Shown: positions 35,646 to 44,942 of the stretch, piece by piece
How the letters are laid out: each line of letters begins with the position of its first letter
How positions within the stretch are numbered: the first letter of the stretch is position 1
Origin: Lentzea guizhouensis
GTDB lineage: Bacteria; Actinomycetota; Actinomycetes; Mycobacteriales; Pseudonocardiaceae
Direction: 5' to 3'
Length of the DNA: 64,000 bases
NCBI RefSeq assembly: GCF_001701025.1
Contig: NZ_CP016793.1
Span: forward strand, 5,890,001 to 5,954,000
Notes under the pieces: model-generated
What the model was told of the DNA's origin: nothing
The model's input: the letters and a program-made list of their open reading frames with translations, nothing else
Databases searched by the model: none
Program-made: the position numbers and the translations under genes

Positions 35646-36812
35646 TCAGGCGCTGTGCATGAGCAGCGAGGGTTCGCTGGAGTGGGCTGAGTGGTCTGAG
35701 GTCCACCTCGCTTGGGTGAAGTCGCGAATGCCTTCGACGAGCCGGTCGACGTCGGACTCCGGACGGACCACCAGGCGCGCGAACCGGCTGCTCATGCCGA
35801 GCTTGTTGCCGCACTCGCGGATGAAGACCTGGTGCCGGGACAGCAGGTGGTCGCGCAGCTCGCGGCCGTCCACGCCGCCGCCGAGCCGGACCAGCAGGAA
35901 GTTGGCCTGCGAGGAGTAGACGGTCAGGTCGGGGATCCGGGAGAGCTCCATCCCCATCCGGTACCTGTCCCGGGACAGCAGCCGCAGGCTCTCGGCGTAC
36001 TCACCCTCGTGCTCGGCCAGCATGAACACGACGGTCTCCGCGAGCGAGTTGAGGTTCCACTTCGGCAGCGTCCGCCGCATCTTCCCGGCCAGCCCGGGGT
36101 TCGCCACCAGGTAGCCGAACCGGATGCCGTGCAGCCCGAAGTTCTTGCCGAGGCTCTTCAGCACGACCACGTTGGGCCGGATGGACGCCTCCGCCGCCAC
36201 GGAGGGGTTGCGCTCGACCTCCACGAAGTCGATGAACGACTCGTCGACCACCACCAGGTCGAGGTCGGCCAGCTCGTCCATGAACCGGACGATCTCCCGC
36301 CGCGGCAGGTAGCCGCCGTCGGGGTTGTTCGGGTTGCAGATGACCGCCACCCGGCTGCCGCGGGCGCGGATGAACTTGATGTACTCGTCGACGTCGAGCT
36401 CGAAGTTGTTGCTCTCCTGCAGCAGGAACATGTCGACGCGCTTGTTGCTCTCCATCGGCTGGTCGGTCCACCGGCCGAACGTGGGGATCGGGATCGCGAT
36501 GCTGTCGTGGATCCACATGTGGTCCATCCACGTGATGAGCTCGGTGCTCCCGTTGGACATCGCGATCGTCGCCGGGTTGAGCCCCAGCACGGTGGAGAGC
36601 TGCGAGGCGATCTTGCTCGCGTCGCTGGGGTAGAACTTCAGCACCGCCTCGAGGTTCTTCGACAGCTCCTCGAACATCTGCGGCGTCGGGAAGTACGGGT
36701 TGCAGGGGATGCAGAAGTCGACGAGGTCGGCCGCACCGGTGCGAGCCAGCTCGAAGTAGGACGGGCTGTGCGCGGTCTGCTGGAAGAGACCCGAGTCCAC
36801 ACCGTGCCGCAC
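35646..36812 (-). CDS. PLP-dependent class I/II aminotransferase (HisC/CobC-like)
   Basis: 388 residues of fold-type I PLP enzyme. The PLP lysine lies in VVLKSLGKNFGLHGIRFGY, the substrate-loop Asn in CNPNNPDGGYLP, the Asp/Tyr-binding DLVVVDESFIDF and the C-terminal Arg in FARLVVRPESD. The overall pattern is that of histidinol-phosphate aminotransferase and threonine-phosphate decarboxylase relatives. The N-terminus (DSGLFQQTAHSPSYFELART) is longer than in those enzymes. GTG 36812 follows CGGAG. It is the first gene of an operon with DUF4331, TPR and NicO genes. A role in cobamide-type metabolism is a guess suggested only by the neighbouring Ni/Co transporter. Confidence 0.82.
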   Translation of the reverse strand: MRHGVDSGLFQQTAHSPSYFELARTGAADLVDFCIPCNPYFPTPQMFEELSKNLEAVLKFYPSDASKIASQLSTVLGLNPATIAMSNGSTELITWMDHMWIHDSIAIPIPTFGRWTDQPMESNKRVDMFLLQESNNFELDVDEYIKFIRARGSRVAVICNPNNPDGGYLPRREIVRFMDELADLDLVVVDESFIDFVEVERNPSVAAEASIRPNVVVLKSLGKNFGLHGIRFGYLVANPGLAGKMRRTLPKWNLNSLAETVVFMLAEHEGEYAESLRLLSRDRYRMGMELSRIPDLTVYSSQANFLLVRLGGGVDGRELRDHLLSRHQVFIRECGNKLGMSSRFARLVVRPESDVDRLVEGIRDFTQARWTSDHSAHSSEPSLLMHSA

Positions 36813-36816
36813 GCGA

Positions 36817-36870
36817 TCACTCCGTCCCGGTCATCCGTTCTGACACCGGGGCATACGTGCCGTTGTTCAT
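36817..36870 (-). other. possible 17-codon leader ORF before the aminotransferase gene
   Basis: ATG 36870 opens a short frame (MNNGTYAPVSERMTGTE) that stops four bases before the GTG start of the aminotransferase. The GGAG of its last codons is the likely ribosome binding site for that gene, so translation of the leader could be coupled. No clear ribosome binding site precedes the leader, so it may be chance. Confidence 0.25.
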
Positions 36871-37012
36871 CGCGGTTCACAGACCAGTGTCAGGAAGGTC
36901 TCGGACAGGTCACGTACGCAACCTCGCGCAGCCCGGATCGTCGCCTCGACGGACGCGCCCGCCGCCGGTGGCCGGGAGGCTGGTTCCCACGTGATCGACG
37001 AGGGGAGCAGTC

Positions 37013-38320
37013 GTGCTGGGGAAACTGATCTTGGCGTTGTCGTTGCTGATGCCGGCGGAAGCCTCCGGACTGACCGTCCACACCGGACAGATCGACGGCG
37101 CGGAGTACCGCGTCGAGGTGCCGTCCCGGTGGAACGGCACGCTGTTGTTGTACAGCCACGGCACCTACCCGGCCGGGTACACGCCGCCGATCGAGATGGC
37201 GTCACGGCCGGCGGCCCGCGACGAGCTGCTGAGGCGCGGGTACGCGTTGGCGGCCTCGCGGTACCGGGTTCCGCACGGGCACTCCGTGCCGGACGCGCTG
37301 CGCGACCAGCCGGCGTTGGCCGACTGGTTCGCCCGCGAGGTGGCGCGGCCGCGGCGGGTGATCGCCTGGGGAGCCTCGCTGGGCGGGCTGACCTCCGTGA
37401 TGCTCGGGGAGCGGCAGCGGTTCGACGGGGTGCTCGCGCTGTGCGGGGCGCTCCGCGGAGCCGTCACGCGGTCGAACCAGCTGCTCGACCTCGGGTTCGT
37501 GCTGAGGACCTTCTTCGAGCCGTCGTTGCAGGTGGCGCGGGTGTCCGATGCCGCCGCGAACGAGCAGCGGGCGGTGGCGGCGGTCGACAACGCGTTGACA
37601 ACAGCGCGCGGACGGGCGCGGCTGGCGTTGGCGAACGCCGTCGCGGGCATCCCGGCCTGGTCACGGGTGCACGAGCCGCGACCGGTGGCCGTCGAGGAGG
37701 CGGTGCGGCAGGCGGCCGTGCACGACCGGACGCTCGCGCGGTCGCTGGCCTGGGGGACCGGGCGGGTGGACATCGAGACGCGGGCCGGCGGCAACCCGAG
37801 CTGGAACACGGGCGTCGACTACCGGGTGCTGCTGCAGCGATCTGCGCAGCGGCAGCTCGTGCTGGACGCTTATGACGAAGCCGGGACGTCGCCGGCGGAG
37901 GACCTGGCGGCGCTGGCGGCGGCGCCACGGGTGGCCGCGGACGCGCCGGCCGTGCGGTGGCTGCACGAGTACGGGGACCCGAACGGTCACGCCAAGGCAC
38001 CCGTCGTGACGCTGCACGCACTCGGCGACCCGACCGGCGTCGAGCACTCCGGTGCGTACGCGGGGCGTGACGTGCGTCAACTCTTCGTCAACCGGGCGGG
38101 GCACTGCATGCACACCGCGGCGGAGGAGCTGGTGGCCCTGGAGCTGCTGCAGGACCGGATCTCAACCGGGCGCTGGCCGGCCCGCGACCTCAACGCCGCC
38201 GCAGCTCAGCACGGCCCTGAGATGCGGGTACTCCAGGACTGGACCACGACTCCACCCCGCGAGGAGACCGTGGCGCCGGGCTTTGTGACGCACCACCCAG
38301 GGCCGTTTCCGCGACCGTGA
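37013..38320 (+). CDS. secreted alpha/beta hydrolase
   Basis: 435 residues. A short signal peptide (1-18, LGKLILALSLLMPAEASG) is followed by an alpha/beta hydrolase core. It shows LLLYSHGTYPAG (oxyanion strand), the nucleophile elbow WGASLGG (Ser near residue 124) and a C-terminal FVNRAGHCMHTAAEEL that supplies the catalytic His. A large helical cap separates the elbow from the C-terminal strands. GTG 37013 follows GAGGGGAG. It is monocistronic, divergent from the aminotransferase and just upstream of parE. Tannase/feruloyl-esterase-like or S28-like roles are possible; the substrate is unknown. Confidence 0.82.
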   Translation: MLGKLILALSLLMPAEASGLTVHTGQIDGAEYRVEVPSRWNGTLLLYSHGTYPAGYTPPIEMASRPAARDELLRRGYALAASRYRVPHGHSVPDALRDQPALADWFAREVARPRRVIAWGASLGGLTSVMLGERQRFDGVLALCGALRGAVTRSNQLLDLGFVLRTFFEPSLQVARVSDAAANEQRAVAAVDNALTTARGRARLALANAVAGIPAWSRVHEPRPVAVEEAVRQAAVHDRTLARSLAWGTGRVDIETRAGGNPSWNTGVDYRVLLQRSAQRQLVLDAYDEAGTSPAEDLAALAAAPRVAADAPAVRWLHEYGDPNGHAKAPVVTLHALGDPTGVEHSGAYAGRDVRQLFVNRAGHCMHTAAEELVALELLQDRISTGRWPARDLNAAAAQHGPEMRVLQDWTTTPPREETVAPGFVTHHPGPFPRP

Positions 38321-38397
38321 CGGGCGTCCTGCACAGAAATGTCAGACCGTGCGGATACCCTGCTGGCAGTCCGCACACGATCCAGGGAGCAGTACCC

Positions 38398-41300
38398 GTG
38401 ACCGCAGAGACCCTGTACGGGGCCGACGACCTGACGCACCTCGAGGGTCTCGAGGCCGTCCGCAAGCGGCCCGGCATGTACATCGGGTCGACCGACAGCC
38501 GAGGCATCAACCACCTCTTCAGCGAGATCGTCGACAACTCGACCGACGAGGGCGTGGCAGGGCACGCCTCGAAGGTCGTCGTCACGCTCCACGCAGACGG
38601 CAGCGTCCAGGTCGACGACGACGGCCGCGGCATCCCGACCGACGTGCACGCCAAGTCCGGTCTGTCCGGTGTGGAACTGGTCCTCACGAAGCTGCACGCG
38701 GGCGGCAAGTTCGGCGGCTCCGGCTACAAGACCTCCGGCGGCCTGCACGGCGTCGGCGCCTCGGCCGTGAACGCCCTCTCGCTGCGCTACGACGTCACGG
38801 TCCGGCGCGGCGGCAAGGTCCACTCGATGTCGTTCGCCCACGGCGTCCCCGCCGTCTTCGACGGCCCCGGCCCCAAGGCCAAGTTCACCCGCCAGGCCGG
38901 CCTCAACGTCGTCGGCAAGATGAAGCGCAACGAGTCGACCGGCACCTCCACCCGCTACTGGCACGACGCCCGCTACTTCGAGAACGGCGCCACCCTCGAC
39001 GTCGAGGCCGTCCGCCAGAAGCTGCGCAACACCGCGTTCCTCGTCCCCGGCGTCACCTACGTCCTGCGGACCGCACTGGAAGACACGATCTCCGAAGAGG
39101 TCTTCCACTACCCCAACGGCCTGACCGACATGGTCGAGTTCCTCGCCCCCACCGGCGACCGCGCGGTGTCGGGCACGCTGGTGATCACCGGCACCGGCAC
39201 CTACTACGAGAACGCCGCCGACGAGAACGGCGTGATGCGGTCCAAAGTGGAGCGTCAAGCCGAGGTCGAGGTCGCCCTGCGCTGGGGCACCGGCTACGAA
39301 CGCACCGTCGAGTGCTTCACCAACACCATCCGCAACGTGCACGGCGGCACCCACCGCCGCGGCTTCGACCGCGCGGTCCTGAAGGCCGTCCAGGACGCCA
39401 TCTCCAAGACCCGCGGCCTGTTGAAGCCCAAGGAGGACCCGCCCACGCTGGACGACGTGCTGGAGGGCATGACCGCCGTCGTCCACGTCCGGATCCCCGA
39501 ACCGCAGTTCACCTCGCAGACCAAGGACGAGCTCTCCACCGCCGGCATCACCAAGGTGCTGCAGGGGATCGTCGACCAGCAGGTGCGGGCGTGGACCGAG
39601 GACCGCAAGACCAAGACCGAGGCCAAGACCGTGCTGCAGAAGGTCGTCGACGCCTCGCGCGTTCGGTTGACGCAGAAGCAGCAGAAGGACGCGGCGCGGC
39701 GGAAGACGGCTTTGGAAGGCGCGGCGATGCCGGCCAAGCTGGTCGACTGCCGCACGACCGGGGTGTCGCGTTCTGAGCTCTTCCTCGTGGAAGGCGACAG
39801 CGCCCTCGGGTGTTTCGTGGGAGAAACGCAGGTCGCGTTGGCGTCGGGCAAGTCGCTGTCGTTCCTGGAGCTGGTCGAGGACTGGCAGCGCGGTGTGACG
39901 CACTTCGGCTACGCCACCAACAAGGCAGGCCGTGTCGTCGTCGTGCCGCTGGTCGAGCCGCGACTGACGAAGAAGGACGCGCCGCTGGTCAGGGTGACCC
40001 TGGACGACGGCGAGTCCGTTCGATGCACCCCGGACCACCTGTTCCGGCTGCGGGACGGCTCGTACCGCCGCGCCGACGCACTGCAGCCCGGCGACTCGCT
40101 CATGCCGCTGTACCGGTCGGTGTCGTCGAAGGCCGAGGGCCACAACCTCGACGGCTACGAGCGGGTGTGGATGAACGACCGGCAGGAGTGGGTCTACACC
40201 CACTACCTCGCCGACGCGTACAACCTGCGCCACGGTCTTGACCAGGCAGCCAATGGCAACGTCCGCCACCACGTCGACGTGAACAAGCGCAACAAGGACC
40301 CCCGCAACCTCAAGCGGATGACGTGGGAAGACCACGCCGCACTGCACGCCGCGATGATGGGCCCGCACGTGCACGAGGGCTACCGGGCCTGGCTCGCGGC
40401 CGGTGGCACCGAGTTCAAGTCGGCGATGCTGTCCGAGCAGTGGAAGGACCAGGAGTTCCGGGCGTCGTGCCTGGCCAGGCTGGCCGCCCGGAACCAGGAC
40501 CCGGCTTTCCGCGAGCGCATCGACCAGGGCTTCCAGAACTGGTACACCTCGCTGAGCGAGGACGAGAAGGCCGCGTACGCCGAGCGCATGCGTGCCCTGC
40601 AAGCCGAGTACTGGGCCAAGCCGGAGCACCGCGCCGCAGCCGCCGAGCGGGTGCGGGCGTTCTTCGCCCAGCCCGGCAAGCGGGAAGAGTGGCGTGAACG
40701 TTCCCTGGCCCAGTGGCAGGACGAAGAGCTGCTGGCCTGGCGTTCGCGCACCAGCACCGAGCAGTTCGCCGACCCCGCCGAGCGGCAGCGCCAGCGCGAC
40801 GCGGTCGTCGCGTGGCGCGAGAACAACCCGGAGTTCGGCCGCGAACACTCGGCGCGGATGAAGCAGCGGATGGCCGATGAGTCCACCGGCCACCTGGAGA
40901 AGGTCCAGGCCGGTCGCCGCCGTTACGTCGAGTCGACGTCGCGTGAGGAGAGGGTGGCCAAGCAGCGCGAGGGCCGCCGGATCGCCGCGCTGAAGCGGCT
41001 GGCTCCGATGCTGGAGCTGAAGTCCGACTTCGAGCTGGCGTTGTCCTACGAGCTCGACCGCAGGCAGAACGCGAAGACCGGACTGCGGTTCCTGAACGTC
41101 CTGGCGCACTACGACGACGACTTCGCGCGACTGCGGGAAGCGGCGACGATGGTGAACCACACGGTCGCCTCGGTCGAGGCGTTGCCGGAGCGCGAGGACG
41201 TCTACGACCTGACCGTGGACGGCTACCACAACTTCGCGCTTGAAGCCGGCGTGTTCGTGCACAACAGCGCGCGCATGGCTCGCGTTTCGGAGTACCAGGC

Positions 41301-41904
41301 GCTGCTTCCCTTGCGCGGCAAGATCTTGAACGTCCAGAAGGCCTCCCTCGCCGACACCCTGCGCAACGCCGAGATCGCCTCCATCGTCCAGGTCCTCGGC
41401 GCCGGCACCGGCCGCACCTTCGACATCTCGCAGATGCGCTACGGCCGCGTGATCCTGATGGCGGACGCGGACGTCGACGGCAGCCACATCCGGACGTTGC
41501 TGATCACGTTGTTCGCCAAGTACATGCGCCCGGTGATCGAGGACGGCCGCCTGTACGCCGCCATGCCCCCGTTGCACAAGGTGATGACCCGCGGCCGCAA
41601 CCCCGAGACGCACTTCACCTTCACCCAGCGGCAGATGGAGCAGAAGGTCGCGCAGCTGGAGAAGGCCGGCAAGCAGGTCGTGACGCCGGTGCCGCGGTTC
41701 AAGGGTCTGGGCGAGATGGACGCGGACGAGCTGTGGGAGACCACGATGAACCCGGCCACCCGCAGTGTCCGCCGGATCACGATGGACGACGTCGAGGCGG
41801 CCGAGATCGCGCTCGAACTGCTGATGGGCGAGAAGGTCGAGCCCCGGCGCAACTGGCTCGTGGAGTCGGCCGCGCGGGTCGACCAGTCGGCCATCGACCT
41901 CTAA
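38398..41904 (+). CDS. parE: DNA topoisomerase IV subunit B, interrupted by an in-frame intein
   Basis: 1168-residue precursor; removing the intein (residues 472-956) leaves about 683 residues, the normal ParE length. N-terminal GHKL ATPase: EAVRKRPGMYIGSTD, EIVDNSTDEG, DDDGRGIPTD, YKTSGGLHGVGASAVNALS and the QTK loop FTSQTKDEL. Toprim: LVEGDSALG before the intein, then PLRGKILNVQKA and ILMADADVDGSHI after it. EGDSALG (not EGDSAGG) and the adjacent parC mark this as the actinobacterial ParE rather than GyrB. GTG 38398 follows GGGAGC. With ParC it decatenates daughter chromosomes. Splicing is needed for activity. Confidence 0.95.
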   Translation: MTAETLYGADDLTHLEGLEAVRKRPGMYIGSTDSRGINHLFSEIVDNSTDEGVAGHASKVVVTLHADGSVQVDDDGRGIPTDVHAKSGLSGVELVLTKLHAGGKFGGSGYKTSGGLHGVGASAVNALSLRYDVTVRRGGKVHSMSFAHGVPAVFDGPGPKAKFTRQAGLNVVGKMKRNESTGTSTRYWHDARYFENGATLDVEAVRQKLRNTAFLVPGVTYVLRTALEDTISEEVFHYPNGLTDMVEFLAPTGDRAVSGTLVITGTGTYYENAADENGVMRSKVERQAEVEVALRWGTGYERTVECFTNTIRNVHGGTHRRGFDRAVLKAVQDAISKTRGLLKPKEDPPTLDDVLEGMTAVVHVRIPEPQFTSQTKDELSTAGITKVLQGIVDQQVRAWTEDRKTKTEAKTVLQKVVDASRVRLTQKQQKDAARRKTALEGAAMPAKLVDCRTTGVSRSELFLVEGDSALGCFVGETQVALASGKSLSFLELVEDWQRGVTHFGYATNKAGRVVVVPLVEPRLTKKDAPLVRVTLDDGESVRCTPDHLFRLRDGSYRRADALQPGDSLMPLYRSVSSKAEGHNLDGYERVWMNDRQEWVYTHYLADAYNLRHGLDQAANGNVRHHVDVNKRNKDPRNLKRMTWEDHAALHAAMMGPHVHEGYRAWLAAGGTEFKSAMLSEQWKDQEFRASCLARLAARNQDPAFRERIDQGFQNWYTSLSEDEKAAYAERMRALQAEYWAKPEHRAAAAERVRAFFAQPGKREEWRERSLAQWQDEELLAWRSRTSTEQFADPAERQRQRDAVVAWRENNPEFGREHSARMKQRMADESTGHLEKVQAGRRRYVESTSREERVAKQREGRRIAALKRLAPMLELKSDFELALSYELDRRQNAKTGLRFLNVLAHYDDDFARLREAATMVNHTVASVEALPEREDVYDLTVDGYHNFALEAGVFVHNSARMARVSEYQALLPLRGKILNVQKASLADTLRNAEIASIVQVLGAGTGRTFDISQMRYGRVILMADADVDGSHIRTLLITLFAKYMRPVIEDGRLYAAMPPLHKVMTRGRNPETHFTFTQRQMEQKVAQLEKAGKQVVTPVPRFKGLGEMDADELWETTMNPATRSVRRITMDDVEAAEIALELLMGEKVEPRRNWLVESAARVDQSAIDL
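39811..41265 (+). other. intein with HNH homing endonuclease inside ParE
   Basis: 485-residue in-frame insertion at VEGDSALG / SARMARV, the ATP-dependent topoisomerase Toprim motif. Block A starts at Cys1 (CFVGETQVALASGKSLSFLE). Block B is VRCTPDHLFRLRDGSYRRAD (T-x-x-H). Block F is VYDLTVDGYHNFAL. Block G ends VFVHN with Asn as the last residue, and Ser is the +1 extein nucleophile. The centre carries an HNH-type endonuclease core, RHHVDVNKRNKDPRNLKRM, followed by WEDHAALHA. After it come about 200 residues of Arg/Glu/Trp-rich helices with recurring W-x-D-x-E and F-R/A-x-R units, probably DNA-binding repeats. All splicing residues are present. Confidence 0.93.
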
Positions 41905-41935
41905 GCGTTCACAAGACAGACGGAGTAACTCAGTC

Positions 41936-44416
41936 ATGGCACGCCGCAAGGGAACCACGACCAAGGTCGACCCCGCCGCGTTCGACCGGGCCGGCGCCCA
42001 GGTGCTCGACAACTCGCTGAAGACGGAGATCGAGGACTCGTACCTGGAGTACGCGTACTCGGTCATCCACTCGCGGGCGTTGCCGGACGCGCGGGACGGT
42101 CTGAAGCCGGTGCACCGCCGGATCCTCTACTCGATGAACCAGAACGGGCAGAGGCCGAACACTCCGTACGTGAAGTCGTCGCGCGTCGTCGGTGACACCA
42201 TGGGCCGGTACCACCCGCACGGTGACACGGCGATCTACGACGCGTTGGTGCGGCTTGCGCAGGACTTCAGCCTCAACGAGCCGTTGATCGACGGGCACGG
42301 AAATTTTGGTTCCCCGGACGATGGACCGGCGGCGTCCCGATACACCGAGTGCCGCATGTCGCCGGTCGCGATGCAGCTGGTCGGCGAGCTCAACGAGGAG
42401 ACCGTCGACTTCCGGCCGAACTACGACGGGTCGCTGGAAGAGCCGAGCGTGCTGCCGGCGGCGTTCCCGAACCTGCTGGTCAACGGCACGTCCGGGATCG
42501 CGGTCGGCATGGCGACGAACATGATCCCGCACAACCTGCGCGAGGTCGTCGGTGCGGCGCGGTGGCTGATCACGCACCCGAACGCCGACCTCGACAAGCT
42601 CATGGAGTTCGTGCCGGGGCCCGACCTGCCGACGGGTGGCCTGCTGCTGGGGCTCGACGAGGTCAGGAAGGCCTACGAGACCGGGCGCGGTGTGGTCAGG
42701 ATGCGTGCCAAGGTCGAGATCGGGCCGCTGGAGGGGTCGCGGGGGCGGCAGGCCATCACGGTGACCGAGCTGCCGTACGGCGTGGGTGCGGAGCGGATCG
42801 TCGAGAAGATCACCGACGAGGTGAACAAGTCCAAGCGGCTGACCGGCATCGCGGACGTCAAGGACCTCACCGACCGGGAGAACGGCATCCGGCTGGTCAT
42901 CGAGTGCAAGGTCGGCGTGAACCCGCAGGCGTTGCTGGCGGACCTGTACCGGCTGACGCCGATGGAGCAGTCGTTCGGCATCAACAACCTGGTGCTGGTC
43001 GACGGGCAGCCGCGGACGCTCGGGCTCAAGGAGCTGCTGGAGGTCTTCCTGCGGCACCGCTACGACGTCGTCACGCGCCGCACGAAGTTCCGCCGGCGCA
43101 AGCGCGAGGAGCGGTTGCACCTGGTCGAGGGTCTGCTGAAGGCGCTGCTCGACATCGACAAGGTCATCAGGCTGATCCGGGGCAGCGACAACGCCGCTGC
43201 CGCGAAGGACGGCCTGATGAAGCAGTTCAGGCTGTCGGAGATCCAGGCGTCCTACATCCTCGACACGCCGCTGCGCCGCCTCACCAAGTACGACAAGATC
43301 GAGCTGGAGGGTGAGCAGGACAAGCTCACCGAGGAGATCGCCGAGCTGACCACGATCCTGGAGGACGAGGGCGTTCTCAAGAAGCTCGTGTCGGCCGAGC
43401 TGGCCGCGGTGACCAAGGAGCTCGGCGGCGAACGCAGGACGAGCCTGATCGACGGTGACCTCAAGGAGGTGCTGGCGGCGTCGAAGCCGGCCGGGCCGCT
43501 GGAGGTCGCCGACGACCCGTGCCAGGTGATCCTGAGCGCCACCGGGCTCGTCGCGCGGACCGCGGCGGAGTCGGAGGAGGCCTCGGAGGGCAAGCGGCGC
43601 GCGGGCCGGGTGAAGCACGACGCGGTGTCGGCGCTGGTGCACTCGACGGCGCGCGGGCAGGTCGTGCTGGTCACGAACCTGGGCCGGGCGTTCAAGACCG
43701 ACGTGCTGCCGTTGCCGGTGCTGCCGGAGCAGAGCGGCACGGTGTCGCTGCGCGGTGGCATGGCGGCGAGCGAGCTGGTGCCGTTGGAGAAGGGCGAGAA
43801 GGTCGTCGGCATCGCGCCGCTCGACCCGAAGGACTCGCCGGGCATCGCGCTCGGCACGAAGCTCGGCACGGTCAAGATCTGCTCGCCGGAGTGGCCGGTG
43901 CGGTCGGACGAGTTCGAGGTCATCACCCTCAAGGACGGCGACGAGGTCGTCGGCGCGACCTGGCTGGACGACGGCACGGAGACGCTCGCGTTCGTCAGCT
44001 CGGACTCGTCGTTGCTGCGCTACGACGCGAAGCTGGTTCGGCCGCAGGGGCTCAAGGGCGGCGGCATGGCGGGCATCAACCTCAGCGGTGACGCGCACGT
44101 GGTGTTCTTCGGCGCCATCAAGACGAACGACGACAAGCACGGCGAGCCGATGGTGGTCACGTCCAGCGGGCAGAGCGTCAAGGTCACCCCGTTCTCCGAG
44201 TACCCGGCCAAGGGGCGGGCGACGGGCGGGGTGCGGTCGCAGCGGTTCCTCAAGGGCGAGACGCACCTGGTGGTGGCGTGGATCGGCTCCCGCCCGGCCG
44301 GGGCGGACGACAAGGGTTCGCCGGTCGAGCTGCCCGAGATCGACCCGCGCCGCGACGGGTCCGGGCACCTGCACCCCGGCCCGGACGTGGTGGGCCACCT
44401 GATCGAGAGGGACTAG
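41936..44416 (+). CDS. parC: DNA topoisomerase IV subunit A
   Basis: 826 residues. The winged-helix/tower region has ARDGLKPVHRRILYSM, GRYHPHGDTAIYDALVRLAQ and FGSPDDGPAASRYTE with catalytic Y136. The coiled-coil arm contains LTDRENGIRLVIECK. The C-terminal beta-propeller carries diverged GyrA-box-like repeats (for example KGGGMAGINLS, TGGVRSQRFLKGE), typical of actinobacterial ParC. It lies 31 bases downstream of parE and is co-transcribed with it. No intein is present here. Confidence 0.95.
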   Translation: MARRKGTTTKVDPAAFDRAGAQVLDNSLKTEIEDSYLEYAYSVIHSRALPDARDGLKPVHRRILYSMNQNGQRPNTPYVKSSRVVGDTMGRYHPHGDTAIYDALVRLAQDFSLNEPLIDGHGNFGSPDDGPAASRYTECRMSPVAMQLVGELNEETVDFRPNYDGSLEEPSVLPAAFPNLLVNGTSGIAVGMATNMIPHNLREVVGAARWLITHPNADLDKLMEFVPGPDLPTGGLLLGLDEVRKAYETGRGVVRMRAKVEIGPLEGSRGRQAITVTELPYGVGAERIVEKITDEVNKSKRLTGIADVKDLTDRENGIRLVIECKVGVNPQALLADLYRLTPMEQSFGINNLVLVDGQPRTLGLKELLEVFLRHRYDVVTRRTKFRRRKREERLHLVEGLLKALLDIDKVIRLIRGSDNAAAAKDGLMKQFRLSEIQASYILDTPLRRLTKYDKIELEGEQDKLTEEIAELTTILEDEGVLKKLVSAELAAVTKELGGERRTSLIDGDLKEVLAASKPAGPLEVADDPCQVILSATGLVARTAAESEEASEGKRRAGRVKHDAVSALVHSTARGQVVLVTNLGRAFKTDVLPLPVLPEQSGTVSLRGGMAASELVPLEKGEKVVGIAPLDPKDSPGIALGTKLGTVKICSPEWPVRSDEFEVITLKDGDEVVGATWLDDGTETLAFVSSDSSLLRYDAKLVRPQGLKGGGMAGINLSGDAHVVFFGAIKTNDDKHGEPMVVTSSGQSVKVTPFSEYPAKGRATGGVRSQRFLKGETHLVVAWIGSRPAGADDKGSPVELPEIDPRRDGSGHLHPGPDVVGHLIERD

Positions 44417-44932
44417 TTGTTCCGCAGGGTCGAAGCCGGCGAGGGCGAGGCGTTGGCCGACTTCCTCGCCGGCGAGCCGTGGCCGTTCCACGTGCACACC
44501 GCGGTGGAACGGGCTGACGTGCTCGAACGGGTCAAGGCCGGCTACTACGACGAGACGTACTGGATCGAGGTGGCGGGGGAGCGGGCCGGGATCGTCCGGC
44601 TGTTCGACCTGCAGGACGAGACGCCGATGTTCGACCTGCGGGTCAGCGAACGGCACCGCGGCCGCGGCCTGGGCCGGGCGGCGGTCCGCTGGCTCACCGA
44701 CGAGGTCTTCGGCGAGCACCCGCACGTCGAGCGGATCGAGGCCACGACCAGGCAGGACAACCTGGCGATGCGCCGCGTGCTGAAGCAGTGCGGGTACGTC
44801 AAGGAGGCCCACTACCGCCGGGCGTGGCCGGACGGTGACGGCCGCAGGCTCGACTCGGTCGGGTACGCGGTCATCCGGCACGACTGGCAGACGGGCGAGA
44901 CCACCGTGCCGGACTTCCACGACGAGGACTAG
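44417..44932 (+). CDS. GNAT family N-acetyltransferase
   Basis: 171 residues of GNAT fold. The acetyl-CoA pyrophosphate loop is VSERHRGRGLGRAAVRWLTD (R/Q-x-x-G-x-G/A). The next strand carries VERIEATTRQDNLAMRRVLKQCGYVKEAHYRRAW, the C-terminal half of the fold typical of RimJ/RimL-like protein acetyltransferases. TTG 44417 directly follows the parC stop, so translation is coupled. The acceptor is unknown. Confidence 0.87.
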   Translation: MFRRVEAGEGEALADFLAGEPWPFHVHTAVERADVLERVKAGYYDETYWIEVAGERAGIVRLFDLQDETPMFDLRVSERHRGRGLGRAAVRWLTDEVFGEHPHVERIEATTRQDNLAMRRVLKQCGYVKEAHYRRAWPDGDGRRLDSVGYAVIRHDWQTGETTVPDFHDED

Positions 44933-44942
44933 GACGCGCAGG

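Noticed and set aside
38206..42066. Very long open frame (about 1286 codons) antisense to parE
   Set aside because: It mirrors the codon structure of a well-supported gene in GC-rich DNA, lacks any domain and is rich in His/Arg/Gln/Val; it is an antisense shadow.
41930..44920. 996-codon open frame antisense to parC and the GNAT gene
   Set aside because: Antisense shadow of two recognisable genes, with low-complexity composition and no motif.
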